Assembly (NCBI GenBank): GCA_934725735.1
Contig: CAKVCP010000030.1
Span: forward strand, 1 to 20,706
Source: an uncultured Thermoguttaceae bacterium
Lineage (GTDB): Bacteria; Planctomycetota; Planctomycetia; Pirellulales; Thermoguttaceae
DNA: 20,706 nucleotides
Direction of reading: 5' to 3'
Part shown: positions 6,921 to 14,756 of the stretch, piece by piece
Numbering within the stretch: position 1 is the first letter of the stretch
Layout of the letters: every line of letters begins with the position of its first letter
The notes under the pieces: model-generated
Told to the model about the DNA's origin: nothing
The model's database searches: none
What the model saw: only the letters and a program-made list of their open reading frames with translations
Translations under genes and position numbers: made by a program

Positions 6921-6946
6921 GTTCGCGGGAGGCGCGTCTCGCGAAC
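6921..6946 (-). repeat. Inverted repeat in the serC leader
   Basis: GTTCGCG (6921-6927) and CGCGAAC (6940-6946) form a perfect 7-bp stem with a 12-nt loop, about 65-90 nt upstream of the serC start. It could be a leader hairpin or operator. No regulatory link is established. Confidence 0.4.
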
Positions 6947-7093
6947 GTCACTAATTCGTTGATTATAGCGCCGAATATTACATTAAATAGGGGGCGACGA
7001 CGCATACGCGCCCCACGACTTTTCTTACTTACTTTATCGGCGCCTCACCCTATGCTGGAAATAGTGTTTTTCTCGAAAAAAACGCCCTTTCTC

Positions 7094-7132
7094 TTGACAA
7101 GAATCGCTTTCTTATTTAGGATTTTCTATAAT
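7094..7132 (+). promoter_or_regulatory. Promoter upstream of tex
   Basis: A perfect -35 TTGACA (7094-7099) is followed after 17 nt by TAGGAT (7117-7122, four of six). A perfect TATAAT also lies at 7127-7132, but 27 nt from the TTGACA and without a good -35 of its own. Either -10 could be used; transcription would begin near 7129-7139. Confidence 0.55.
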
Positions 7133-7139
7133 CGCGTCT

Positions 7140-7196
7140 CTATGTTTAGATGTTTAGGCGCGAAGGTCCGACGTTGGTCGGCTTTTTTATTATTTA
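7140..7196 (+). ncRNA. Candidate short RNA or attenuator leader in front of tex
   Basis: Between the promoter (7094-7132) and the tex start there is a terminator-like hairpin: CCGAC and GTCGG pair around a short loop, with flanking AAG/CTT able to extend the stem across a bulge, followed by TTTTTTATTATTT (about 7163-7196). A transcript starting near 7135 and ending near 7195 would be about 60 nt. Either it is a free small RNA, or the hairpin attenuates tex. A 25-codon frame from the ATG at 7142 spans the hairpin but has no ribosome-binding site. Confidence 0.4.
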
Positions 7197-7276
7197 AGGT
7201 CGCGCCCTTGCCGCTCTAGCGCGTTGCGAGAGCATGACGCTATGTTTCATCTGCTTGTTCACCGGATGCGTTTAAC

Positions 7277-9940
7277 ATGATTGAAGCGATTAAGGTCAAT
7301 CCACGTTCTCTGTCGCGTACCCTCGACTTGCCACTCGAGAAAGTCGAAGCTGCCGCAACTCTTCTTTACGAAGGACTTTCCGTCCCTTTCATCCTACGTT
7401 ACAGAAAGGATCAGACGCAGCTCAAAGACGCCGAGCTCCTCAAGTTGGCCGCCGCTTACGACGAGCAGCGAAAATTCTGCGACCGCAAATATTCCTACCT
7501 CAAAACTTTCGAAGCTCAAGGGAAACTCACTCCCGAGCTTGAAAATATGATTATCGAGACGCGCTCCCCGCACCGCCTCGACGATCTCTACATCCCCTTC
7601 AAAGCGAAGACCGCCGTCGCTCCTCAAGAAGCGCGCGCCAAGGGCCTAGAGCCACTCGCCCAGGCGATCATGAACGCCGCCGACGCCAACGTCTCCCTTG
7701 AAGAACTCGCCGCTCCTTACGTCGACCCCGCGAAGAACGTCCCCACCGCCGAAGACGCGCTTAAAGGCGCCGCCGCCATCGTCGCCGAAGCCTATTCCGA
7801 AAACTTCGAACTGCGACAAAATTCTCGCGGATTCATCCTCCGCACCGCTCGCGTCGTCTCCAAACGCGCCGAACAATCTGAAGAAAACGCCGCCGAAATC
7901 GCGAGCGACGAAGCGCCTGTCGAGTCCGCTCCCGTCGAGGAAAACGCGCAGGACGCGCCCGCCGCCGACGACGAAAAGAGCGCTAAGAAAAAGACGAACG
8001 AAGAAGCGCGCGCCCTGCAGCAGGATAAGCTCTATTCCGCGTACTACGACGCGTCTTTTGATCTGCGCCGCCTCACGCGCGATCAGATCCAGACCATCGA
8101 TCGCGGCGAAAGCGCGCGCGTCCTCTCCGTTTCCCTCGACGTCGACAAAGAGAAACTCTACGAAATCGCCAAGACCGAACTCAAGCTCGAAGGACGCCCT
8201 TACGAGGAATATCTCGTCGCCGCGGCTCGCGACGCCGTCGACTCCTACCTCCTGCCCGCGCTTGATATCGAAACGCGGCGCGACCTGGTCGACGGAGCGC
8301 GCGAACAGTCTCTCGATAACGTTTGCTCCGCGCTCGCCAATAAATTGATGCAGCGTCCTTTGCCGCGTCGCCGCGTCCTCGCCGTCGACTGCGCCTATCG
8401 CAATACCTGCAAGATCGCCGCGCTCGACGAATTCGGCAACCTGCTCGCCGTCGACACGATCACGCTCCGCGGGCAAGAAGAGCGCGTCGCCGCTTCCGTC
8501 GAGAAGATCGTCGACCTCGTGAAGCGCTTTAAATTGAGCGTTTTCGCCCTTCGTTCCGGCTCCGGACGTCCTAAGACCGTCGACTCCTTCTTCGCGAATC
8601 TCATCGCCGAACATTTCGCGAACGACGACGTCCTCTACATCGACGTCAACGACGTCGGACTCGACGCCTACGCGGCGAGCGAAATCGCGCAGAAAGAGCT
8701 GCCGAACCTTGACGCTCTCGAACGCGCCGCCGTCTCCCTGGGCCGTCGTTTGATCAATCCGTTGGAAGAATACGTTAAGGTCTCCCCCGAGTTCCTTTGC
8801 GACGAACCCTTCTGCCGCAAATTGCGACAGAAGACGCTTCGCGACGTCCTTGGCCGCGTCGTTTCTCGCTGCGTCAACTGCGTCGGCGTCGACGTCAACT
8901 CCGCGTCCGCCGAAACCCTTAGCTACGTCGTCGGACTCACCCCCCTCTCCGTCAAAAATATTATCGAATATCGTCGTTCGAAGGGGCCGTTCCGTTCACG
9001 CGAAGAGTTCAAGGAAGTCGACGGCGTCTCCGATTCCACCTATCGTCAGTGCGCGGGCTTCATGCGCGTTCTCGGCGGCGACAATCCCCTTGACGCGACG
9101 TGGATCCATCCTGAAAGCTATCCCCTGGCGACGGCGATTCTTGAGAAGTACGGCTTCGCCGTTGACGATCTCCGCTGCGCTCAGAAGCGCGCCGCGTTCG
9201 CCGAAGCGACGAAAGACGCCGACTACGCTCAACTCGCCGAGGAATTCTCCGCCGCCGGTTCGCTCCTCGTCGCCGACGTCGTCGCCGAATTGGCGACCCC
9301 AGGTCGCGACGTCCGCGATTCGCAACCCTATCCGATCTTTAAGAAGAACCTCGTCAAGCTCGAAGACCTCAAACCGGGTATGGAGTTGACGGGACGCGTC
9401 TCGCACGTCGTTAATTACGGCGCGTTCATCGATTTCGGCGCGATCACCTCGGGGATGGCGCACGTCAGCCGTTTAAGCGCGTCGCACGTTCGCGACGCTC
9501 GCGACGTCCTTGCCGTCGGCGACACGGTGAAGGCGTGGGTCTTCGACGTCGACCTTAAAAACGAACGCGTCGGGCTCACTCTCGTCGCTCCGAACGCCGC
9601 GAACGAATCGCGCGAGAAACGTTCCTTCAATCGCAAACCGCGCGAAGAACGCCAAACCGGCGACCGCGAACAGCGCCGCCCGCGCCGTCCTCGTCCCGAA
9701 GGCGCGTCCGGCGAGAATCGCGCCGAGAAGGGGGATCGTCGCGAAAGAGGCGAACGCGGCGGAGAACGTCGCGAACGCAACGAGCGATTGGGCGGTCAGC
9801 GGCGCGATAACAATCGTCCCCCGCGATCCGCCCAGGTCTCGCCGAAACAAAAAGCTGCCCAGCCTCTTTCCGAAGAAAAGAAGACGGGTAAGCAGCAACT
9901 TCAAGGTTTTGACGAACTGAAAGAATTCTTCGGACTTTGA
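7277..9940 (+). CDS. tex: Tex-family RNA-binding transcription accessory protein with long basic tail
   Basis: Tex proteins are conserved nucleic-acid-binding proteins related to eukaryotic Spt6 that affect transcription and stress tolerance; the exact role is unsettled. Domains in order: Tex N-terminal helical region (about 5-195, with VPFILRYRKD and RLDDLYIPFK), an acidic Glu/Ala linker (about 197-245), more Tex core, a YqgF-like nuclease-fold domain (about 366-460, with AVDCAYR where others have LDPGFR), helix-hairpin-helix repeats (about 530-600, VGVDVNSASAETLSYVVGL and ECAGF-like QCAGFMR), NPLDATWIHPESY, and an S1 domain (about 698-770). The 887 residues exceed the usual 720-790. The excess is the linker plus a 115-residue tail rich in Arg, Glu and Gly (about 775-850). 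The start has no strong ribosome-binding site (only GGATG). A terminator follows, so it appears to be a single-gene unit. Confidence 0.94.
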   Translation: MIEAIKVNPRSLSRTLDLPLEKVEAAATLLYEGLSVPFILRYRKDQTQLKDAELLKLAAAYDEQRKFCDRKYSYLKTFEAQGKLTPELENMIIETRSPHRLDDLYIPFKAKTAVAPQEARAKGLEPLAQAIMNAADANVSLEELAAPYVDPAKNVPTAEDALKGAAAIVAEAYSENFELRQNSRGFILRTARVVSKRAEQSEENAAEIASDEAPVESAPVEENAQDAPAADDEKSAKKKTNEEARALQQDKLYSAYYDASFDLRRLTRDQIQTIDRGESARVLSVSLDVDKEKLYEIAKTELKLEGRPYEEYLVAAARDAVDSYLLPALDIETRRDLVDGAREQSLDNVCSALANKLMQRPLPRRRVLAVDCAYRNTCKIAALDEFGNLLAVDTITLRGQEERVAASVEKIVDLVKRFKLSVFALRSGSGRPKTVDSFFANLIAEHFANDDVLYIDVNDVGLDAYAASEIAQKELPNLDALERAAVSLGRRLINPLEEYVKVSPEFLCDEPFCRKLRQKTLRDVLGRVVSRCVNCVGVDVNSASAETLSYVVGLTPLSVKNIIEYRRSKGPFRSREEFKEVDGVSDSTYRQCAGFMRVLGGDNPLDATWIHPESYPLATAILEKYGFAVDDLRCAQKRAAFAEATKDADYAQLAEEFSAAGSLLVADVVAELATPGRDVRDSQPYPIFKKNLVKLEDLKPGMELTGRVSHVVNYGAFIDFGAITSGMAHVSRLSASHVRDARDVLAVGDTVKAWVFDVDLKNERVGLTLVAPNAANESREKRSFNRKPREERQTGDREQRRPRRPRPEGASGENRAEKGDRRERGERGGERRERNERLGGQRRDNNRPPRSAQVSPKQKAAQPLSEEKKTGKQQLQGFDELKEFFGL

Positions 9941-9967
9941 GCCGCGGCTCTAAAGTAACGTGCGAAG

Positions 9968-9999
9968 ACGCGCGCTCTCAGGAGGGCGCGCGTTTTTTG
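9968..9999 (+). terminator. Intrinsic terminator of tex
   Basis: ACGCGCGC (9968-9975) pairs perfectly with GCGCGCGT (9986-9993) around a 10-nt loop. Six T follow (9993-9998), 28 nt after the stop. Confidence 0.9.
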
Positions 10000-10080
10000 C
10001 GTTTTTATTCCGCGACGTTTTGACGCGCGCTCCCTAGTTACACTTTTTGTTTCGCGTATTCTTACGCCCTGCGAGGCATT

Positions 10081-11151
10081 GTGAAAATAGCGCAAATCGC
10101 GGCGATCGCCGCATATCTGCCAAAAGAACGTCTCGATAACGCCGAACTGGTCAAGGCTTTTCCCAAATGGACGGAAAAGAAGCTTGAAGCTAAGCTCGGC
10201 ATTGTGGAACGTCCCATATCCGCCGATGGCGAAACCGCCGTCGATCTCGCGTCCGCCGCGTGCCGCCGACTCTTTGACGCCGGTTTCGCGAACCCTGACG
10301 AGATCGATTTCGTTCTTCTGTGCACTCAGTCCCCCGATTACCTCCTCCCGTCCTCCGCGTGCCTCCTTCAAGCGCGACTCGGGCTCCCGAAGACTTGCGG
10401 CGCCTTCGATATTAACCTAGGCTGCAGCGGTTACGTCTACGGCTTGAGCGTCTGCAAAGGCTTGATTGAATCAGGCGTGGCGAAAAAGGTTCTTTTCGTT
10501 ACCGCCGAAACGTACTGCAAGTACGTCAACGAACTCGACAGCGTGTCGCGTCCGATTTTCGCCGACGGCGCCGCCGCGACGCTTGTCGAACTTGCCGAAG
10601 GCGAACAGAACGACGCGCTAGGGAACGCTCCCGGCGTCGGTCCATTCGAGTTTGGAACCGACGGCGAGGGCGCCAACATGCTCATCATTGAAGCGGGCGG
10701 GAGCCGAACGCCGACGTCCTCGGAGACGATGGAAGTGAAAATGGACGTTCGCGGAAATTACCGCTCCAAGAATCAGCTTTATATGAACGGCCCGGGCGTC
10801 TTTTCCTTTTCGATTAACGTCGTTCCCCCGATGATCGAACGATTCCAGAATCTCGCGCGGGAAAAGAACGTTGAAATCGACGCTTACGTCCTCCATCAGG
10901 CGAACAAATTCATGCTTGATCGTCTGAGAGGCCTTTGTTCCCTCGAAGAAGAGAAGTTTTTTAACGATATGGCGACGCGCGGCAACACGGTGTCGAGCAC
11001 GATTCCGATCGCGCTCATCGACGCGGTTGCCTCCGGACTTGTGAAGCCTGGAACTCGCGCCCTCCTTGTCGGATTCGGCGTCGGCCTCTCTTGGGGCGCG
11101 TGCTTAGCGCGATTGCCCGAGACCTTCAAAGTCGTTCCCTTAGAAAAGTGA
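10081..11151 (+). CDS. Beta-ketoacyl-ACP synthase III family protein (FabH-like)
   Basis: KAS III enzymes condense an acyl-CoA with malonyl-ACP to start fatty-acid chains; paralogues make acyl groups for other products. The 356-residue chain has the complete KAS III triad: Cys115 in DINLGCSGYVYGL, His272 in VLHQANKFML and Asn302 in RGNTVSSTIPIAL, plus the C-terminal GFGVGLSWGA glycine loop. The middle segment (about 205-250, EVKMDVRGNYRSKNQLYMNGPGVF) is slightly longer than in E. coli FabH and resembles KAS III paralogues seen in surface-polysaccharide loci. The start is GTG at 10081 with GAGG only 4 nt upstream, which suggests modest translation. No other fatty-acid genes are nearby, so a housekeeping FabH and a specialised paralogue are both possible. 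The GCSG active-site context is FabH-like and argues against OleA. Confidence 0.9.
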   Translation: MKIAQIAAIAAYLPKERLDNAELVKAFPKWTEKKLEAKLGIVERPISADGETAVDLASAACRRLFDAGFANPDEIDFVLLCTQSPDYLLPSSACLLQARLGLPKTCGAFDINLGCSGYVYGLSVCKGLIESGVAKKVLFVTAETYCKYVNELDSVSRPIFADGAAATLVELAEGEQNDALGNAPGVGPFEFGTDGEGANMLIIEAGGSRTPTSSETMEVKMDVRGNYRSKNQLYMNGPGVFSFSINVVPPMIERFQNLAREKNVEIDAYVLHQANKFMLDRLRGLCSLEEEKFFNDMATRGNTVSSTIPIALIDAVASGLVKPGTRALLVGFGVGLSWGACLARLPETFKVVPLEK

Positions 11152-11207
11152 CGTCGCGACGAATAGCGACGATCTAATCGATATTTTTTAGGATTATTAT
11201 CATACTC

Positions 11208-12605
11208 ATGGCTGAACAGAATTCCAAACCCGCCAAAGCTTGGGGCGGCGTCTTTACGGAAGCGACCGACGCGCTTTTTGAACGCTTTAGCGAAAGCATT
11301 AGTTTCGACAGCAGAATGTACGAGCAGGATATCGAAGGTTCGATCGCGCACGCGCATATGCTCAGCGACGTCGGTATTCTCACGAAGGAAGAATTCGAAG
11401 CGATTCGCGACGAACTCCTCAATATCAAAGGGACGATCGCGCGCGGCGAGATGGTCTTCTCCAGCGCTCTCGAAGATATTCACATGCACGTCGAAAAGGC
11501 GCTCACCGACAAACTTGGCGACGTCGGACGCAAACTTCACACCGCGCGAAGTCGAAACGATCAGGTGTCCACCGACTTCCGCCTCTGGATTCGCGACGCG
11601 ATCGACAAGCTCGACGCGCTTCTTCAGGGCGTGCAACGCGCCTTTGTCGCGCGATGCGACGCCGATTTCGACGTCGTCGTTCCCGCGTATACCCATACCC
11701 AGCGCGCTCAGCCGGTTCTCGCCCCTCATATCTGGTTGGCGTTCGTCGAAAAATTTGAACGCGACCGCGAAAGACTCGCCGATTGCCGTAAACGCGTCAA
11801 CACGCTGAGCCTCGGCGCTGCGGCGTGCGCGGGCACCAGTCTGCCGATCGATCGCGAGAAGACCGCGCAATATCTCGGCTTTGAACGCATCGCCGCCAAT
11901 AGCGTCGACGTCTCAAGCGATCGCGACTTCGCGACCGAGTTCGCTTACGATATGGCGCAGATCGCCATTCATCTGAGCGCCTGGGCGGAAGACTGGATAT
12001 GGCAATCGACCGTCGAGTTCGACTTCCTTCAGCTTCCTCAGGCGTATTGCACCGGTTCGTCGATCATGCCGCAGAAGGTCAATCCGGACGTTCTGGAACT
12101 GATTCGCGGCAAATCCGCGCGCGTCGTCGGCAACTTGCAGGCGCTCCTCGTCCTTACGAAGGGAATTCCTCTTGCGTACGACCGCGATCTTCAGGAAGAT
12201 AAAGAGCCGATCTTTGATTCCTTCGACACGATTTCGATCTCCCTCGCGCTCGCCGCGCCGATCGTCGCCGGTATGAAACTCAAGCGCGAATCGATCGCCG
12301 CGCGTCTCGACAAGGGATACCTTGACGCGACGAGCTTTATGGAATACCTTATTCGTCGCGGCGTCCCTCAGCGCACCGCGCACGGGGTCGTCGGAAGACT
12401 CGTTCGCAAGGGAATCGAAACGGGTCGCGCCCTCGCGGAATTCCCGTTGGAAGAACTGCGCGAAGCGTGCGATTTGGTCGACGAATCCGTCTACGACTAT
12501 CTCGGCGCCGTCAACGCCGTCAACGCGATGAAGTCGTACGGCTCGACCGCTCCCGATCAAGTTCGTTTCCAGATCGAATCGTGGAAGAAGAAGCTCGCCC
12601 TTTGA
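11208..12605 (+). CDS. argH: Argininosuccinate lyase
   Basis: ArgH splits argininosuccinate into arginine and fumarate, the last step of arginine synthesis, in the cytosol as a tetramer. The 465-residue length is normal. Visible blocks are KAWGGVF at the start, EDIHMHVE, the substrate loop TARSRNDQV (112-120), TYTHTQRAQP-type region with His163 as the general acid/base partner, and the superfamily signature GSSIMPQKVNPD (283-294), whose second or first serine is the catalytic base. The ATG at 11208 is preceded by AGGA at 14 nt, a long spacing, so translation may be weak. The gene lies 56 nt after the fabH-like gene and 60 nt before rluD on the same strand. argG is not in the window. A GC-rich hairpin follows. 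Confidence 0.97.
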   Translation: MAEQNSKPAKAWGGVFTEATDALFERFSESISFDSRMYEQDIEGSIAHAHMLSDVGILTKEEFEAIRDELLNIKGTIARGEMVFSSALEDIHMHVEKALTDKLGDVGRKLHTARSRNDQVSTDFRLWIRDAIDKLDALLQGVQRAFVARCDADFDVVVPAYTHTQRAQPVLAPHIWLAFVEKFERDRERLADCRKRVNTLSLGAAACAGTSLPIDREKTAQYLGFERIAANSVDVSSDRDFATEFAYDMAQIAIHLSAWAEDWIWQSTVEFDFLQLPQAYCTGSSIMPQKVNPDVLELIRGKSARVVGNLQALLVLTKGIPLAYDRDLQEDKEPIFDSFDTISISLALAAPIVAGMKLKRESIAARLDKGYLDATSFMEYLIRRGVPQRTAHGVVGRLVRKGIETGRALAEFPLEELREACDLVDESVYDYLGAVNAVNAMKSYGSTAPDQVRFQIESWKKKLAL

Positions 12606-12609
12606 ACGA

Positions 12610-12628
12610 CGCCGCGCGATTCGCGGCG
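12610..12628 (+). repeat. GC-rich hairpin after argH
   Basis: CGCCGCG (12610-12616) and CGCGGCG (12622-12628) form a perfect 7-bp stem with a 5-nt loop, 4 nt after the argH stop. The following bases are GCGTTGCATTTTT, so the T-tract is displaced. It may attenuate or process the argH-rluD message more than terminate it. Confidence 0.5.
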
Positions 12629-12649
12629 GCGCGTTGCATTTTTACCATT

Positions 12650-12656
12650 GGAGGAG
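12650..12656 (+). promoter_or_regulatory. Ribosome-binding site that fixes the rluD start
   Basis: GGAGGAG lies 9 nt before the ATG at 12666. An alternative TTG at 12648 overlaps this site and would read the Shine-Dalgarno sequence as Glu-Glu, so the ATG is the better start. Confidence 0.8.
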
Positions 12657-12665
12657 ACGTCGAAG

Positions 12666-13790
12666 ATGACGCCTGATTTTGCCGAAGAACCGTTCAACGA
12701 CGATTCCGAGCAGGAAATCGAATCCCTTGACGAACTCGAATCGTACGAGTCGCAAATCGAATGGAACATGCCTACGGAACAGGTGGGCGAGGTCGCGAAA
12801 CGCGTCGTTTCCGACGCCGAGGCCGGTTGGCGCCTCGACCTTTTCCTCGCCGCTAAGTTCCCCCAGTATAGCCGCGTTCTCCTGCGCAAGGCGATTCAGG
12901 CCGAAGACGGCGTCGACGTCGACGGCAAGCACGGAAAACCTTCTTTTCGCCTCAAGCCCGGTTCCGTCGTCTCCTTCCGACTTGTCGAGCCGCCGCGCGA
13001 GAGCCCGATCCCCGAAGACATTCCTCTTGACGTCCTCTATGAGGACGACGACCTCGCCGTCGTCAACAAGCCGTCGAATATGGTCGTGCACCCGTCGCGC
13101 GGACACTGGTCCGGAACGCTTGTGAGCGCGCTGGCGTATCGTTTCGCCGGACAACTGAGCTCGAATCGCGGCCCCGCGCGTCCGGGAATCGTGCACCGCC
13201 TCGACCGCGACACAAGCGGCGCGATCATCGTCGCCAAGAACGACGTCGCTCACGCGCATCTCGCCGCGCTCTTCGAAGAGAAGAGGATTCAGAAAGAATA
13301 TTTCGCGATCGCGCTGGGCGGTATCAACGTCGATCGCGAAGTCGTCGATCTCCCGATCGGCCATCACCCTAAGTATCGCGTCAAAATGGCGATCGCTCCG
13401 GACGATCCCGAGGCGAAGCCCGCGAAAACATTCTTCGAGGTCGTCGAACGATTCCGCGGATTCTCCACCGTGCGATGCATGCCCAAGACGGGACGCACGC
13501 ACCAGATTCGTCTGCACTTGCTGAGTTTGGGGTGCCCGATCCTTTGCGACAAACTCTACGGAGGGCGTTCAACGCTCACGAGAGAGGAACTCGCGGGTCA
13601 GTATGATCGTTCGCCGAAGGGGGACGAGAATCGCGAATCGACGATTTTGCTGGCGCGGCAGGCGTTGCACGCGCGTAAAATAACCTTTGAACATCCGACC
13701 ACGGGCAAGATTCTCGAAATCGAGGCCCCTTTGCCCGCGGATATGCTCCAGACAATCGAGGCGTTGCGCGAGTTGCGCCCGTTGAAGTAA
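12666..13790 (+). CDS. rluD: RluD-type 23S rRNA pseudouridine synthase
   Basis: RluA/RluD-family enzymes isomerise specific uridines of 23S rRNA to pseudouridine; RluD acts on helix 69. The 374-residue protein starts with an acidic extension of about 50 residues, then an S4 RNA-binding domain (about 55-105, WRLDLFLAAKFPQYSRVLLRKAIQ) and the catalytic domain. Asp180 in GIVHRLDRDTSG is the invariant catalytic aspartate. YEDDDLAVVNKPSNMVVHPS and KTGRTHQIRLHL are further family motifs. Near the C-terminus a segment around GQYDRSPKGDENRES interrupts the family fold, a modest insertion. The start was moved to the ATG at 12666 on the strength of GGAGGAG. RluD is the likeliest member, but RluC/RluA-like specificity cannot be excluded from sequence alone. 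Confidence 0.92.
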   Translation: MTPDFAEEPFNDDSEQEIESLDELESYESQIEWNMPTEQVGEVAKRVVSDAEAGWRLDLFLAAKFPQYSRVLLRKAIQAEDGVDVDGKHGKPSFRLKPGSVVSFRLVEPPRESPIPEDIPLDVLYEDDDLAVVNKPSNMVVHPSRGHWSGTLVSALAYRFAGQLSSNRGPARPGIVHRLDRDTSGAIIVAKNDVAHAHLAALFEEKRIQKEYFAIALGGINVDREVVDLPIGHHPKYRVKMAIAPDDPEAKPAKTFFEVVERFRGFSTVRCMPKTGRTHQIRLHLLSLGCPILCDKLYGGRSTLTREELAGQYDRSPKGDENRESTILLARQALHARKITFEHPTTGKILEIEAPLPADMLQTIEALRELRPLK

Positions 13791-13821
13791 TGGCTCTTCT
13801 TGTAACCCGGAGGGAAGAACG

Positions 13822-14736
13822 ATGACGAAAGCTGAGGATTCTCAATACCCGCGCAACGTTGCGAATTGGCGCGCGCTGTATCCTTACGAATCGCATTTCG
13901 AGACGATTGGCGGATTTCGTATGCACTATCTCGACGAGGGCCCTAAAGACGGGAGTAAGCCGACCCTTTTGTGCTCTCATGGCAATCCGACCTGGTCTTT
14001 CTTCTTCCGCTCCGTGATTAACGAGTTTCGCGACCAGTACCGCGTCGTCGTCGTCGATCATATCGGTTGCGGCCTTTCCGAAAAACCGAGTCTCAAGAAG
14101 TACCCTTATTCTTTAGGGCGGCGCGGTCAGGATTTGATCGAACTGATCGAAAAGCTCGATTTGAAGAATATCGCGCTTATTGCGCACGACTGGGGAGGCG
14201 CGGTCGCGATGTGCGCGGCGACGCAGATTCCCGACCGTTTCTCAAAAATCATCCTCATGAACACCGCCGCGTACCTAAGCGATCGCGTACCTAAGCGTAT
14301 TCGACTCTGCCATATCCCCGTGCTCAAACGTATCATGCTTCAGGGCCTCAACGTCTTCCCGCGCGCCGCGACGCGTATGGCGACCGCTAAGGGATTGGCT
14401 CCCGACGTCAAAGCGGGGCTTCTCGCGCCGTACGACTCCTGGGCGAACCGTATCGCCGTCTGCGAATTTGTGCAGGACATTCCTCTTTCGCCGCGCCATC
14501 GTTCTTACGAGGCGTTGAAGGGTACGGGGGAGCGGCTGAACGTCTTTAAAGACGAGCAGGTCGCGTTGATTTGGGGCGTGAAGGACTGGTGCTTCCCGCC
14601 GGAGGTCTTTTTGGACGAGTTCCTGAAGTATTATCCGAACGCGTACGTGAAGAAAATCGAAGACGCGGGGCATTATCTTCTGGAGGACTCTCCAAAGGAG
14701 ACGCTTGGTTCGATTCGCGAGTTTCTTGAACGGTGA
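13822..14736 (+). CDS. Alpha/beta hydrolase of the haloalkane dehalogenase/OleB group
   Basis: The 304-residue protein has an alpha/beta-hydrolase fold with an aspartate nucleophile: Asp123 in AHDWGGAVAM, His284 in EDAGHYLLED, and probably Asp255 as the acid. HGNPTW (53-58) supplies the Asn/Trp pair that stabilises halide in dehalogenases. From memory, the blocks DHIGCGLSEKP, NTAAY, LAPYDSWANRIAVCEFVQDIPLSP and IWGVKDWCF resemble OleB proteins, the beta-lactone decarboxylases of long-chain olefin synthesis, more than true dehalogenases. OleB usually works with OleA, OleC and OleD; no OleC or OleD is in the window, so function is open between orphan OleB, dehalogenase and another hydrolase. 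GGAGGG lies about 8 nt before the ATG. The gene is 31 nt after rluD and 20 nt before moxR, which suggests cotranscription. There is no signal peptide. Confidence 0.85.
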   Translation: MTKAEDSQYPRNVANWRALYPYESHFETIGGFRMHYLDEGPKDGSKPTLLCSHGNPTWSFFFRSVINEFRDQYRVVVVDHIGCGLSEKPSLKKYPYSLGRRGQDLIELIEKLDLKNIALIAHDWGGAVAMCAATQIPDRFSKIILMNTAAYLSDRVPKRIRLCHIPVLKRIMLQGLNVFPRAATRMATAKGLAPDVKAGLLAPYDSWANRIAVCEFVQDIPLSPRHRSYEALKGTGERLNVFKDEQVALIWGVKDWCFPPEVFLDEFLKYYPNAYVKKIEDAGHYLLEDSPKETLGSIREFLER

Positions 14737-14742
14737 TTGAAT

Positions 14743-14747
14743 AGGAG
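14743..14747 (+). promoter_or_regulatory. Ribosome-binding site that fixes the moxR start
   Basis: AGGAG lies 9 nt before the ATG at 14757 but only 3 nt before an in-frame GTG at 14751. The ATG is therefore preferred. Confidence 0.7.
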
Positions 14748-14756
14748 AGAGTGGGG

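Larger units (their letters stand above)
6858..7276. other. Divergent intergenic region between serC and tex
   Basis: This 419-nt stretch holds the serC leader with a perfect inverted repeat (6921-6946), a TATAAT on the minus strand (6967-6962) without a good -35, and the promoter/hairpin unit at 7094-7196 on the tex side. An open frame runs through part of it on the plus strand (6959-7219), but its codons look random and the promoter and hairpin fall inside it, so I do not call a gene. Confidence 0.6.

Noticed and set aside
6962..6967. Minus-strand TATAAT as the serC promoter
   Set aside because: No acceptable -35 is found 16-18 nt upstream and there is no extended -10, so the promoter is not called.
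10081..11151. Idea that the KAS III gene is OleA, partner of the OleB-like hydrolase
   Set aside because: The active-site context GCSGYVYGL is FabH-like, whereas OleA typically has an NACLG-type context, and two unrelated genes lie between them.
12648..12665. TTG start for rluD six codons upstream
   Set aside because: It would translate the GGAGGAG ribosome-binding site; the ATG at 12666 has ideal spacing.
14269..14297. GCGTACCTAAGCG repeated with a 16-bp period in the OleB-like gene
   Set aside because: The copies are read in different frames and, as I recall the family, the protein block keeps normal length here, so a duplication is unlikely; probably a codon coincidence.
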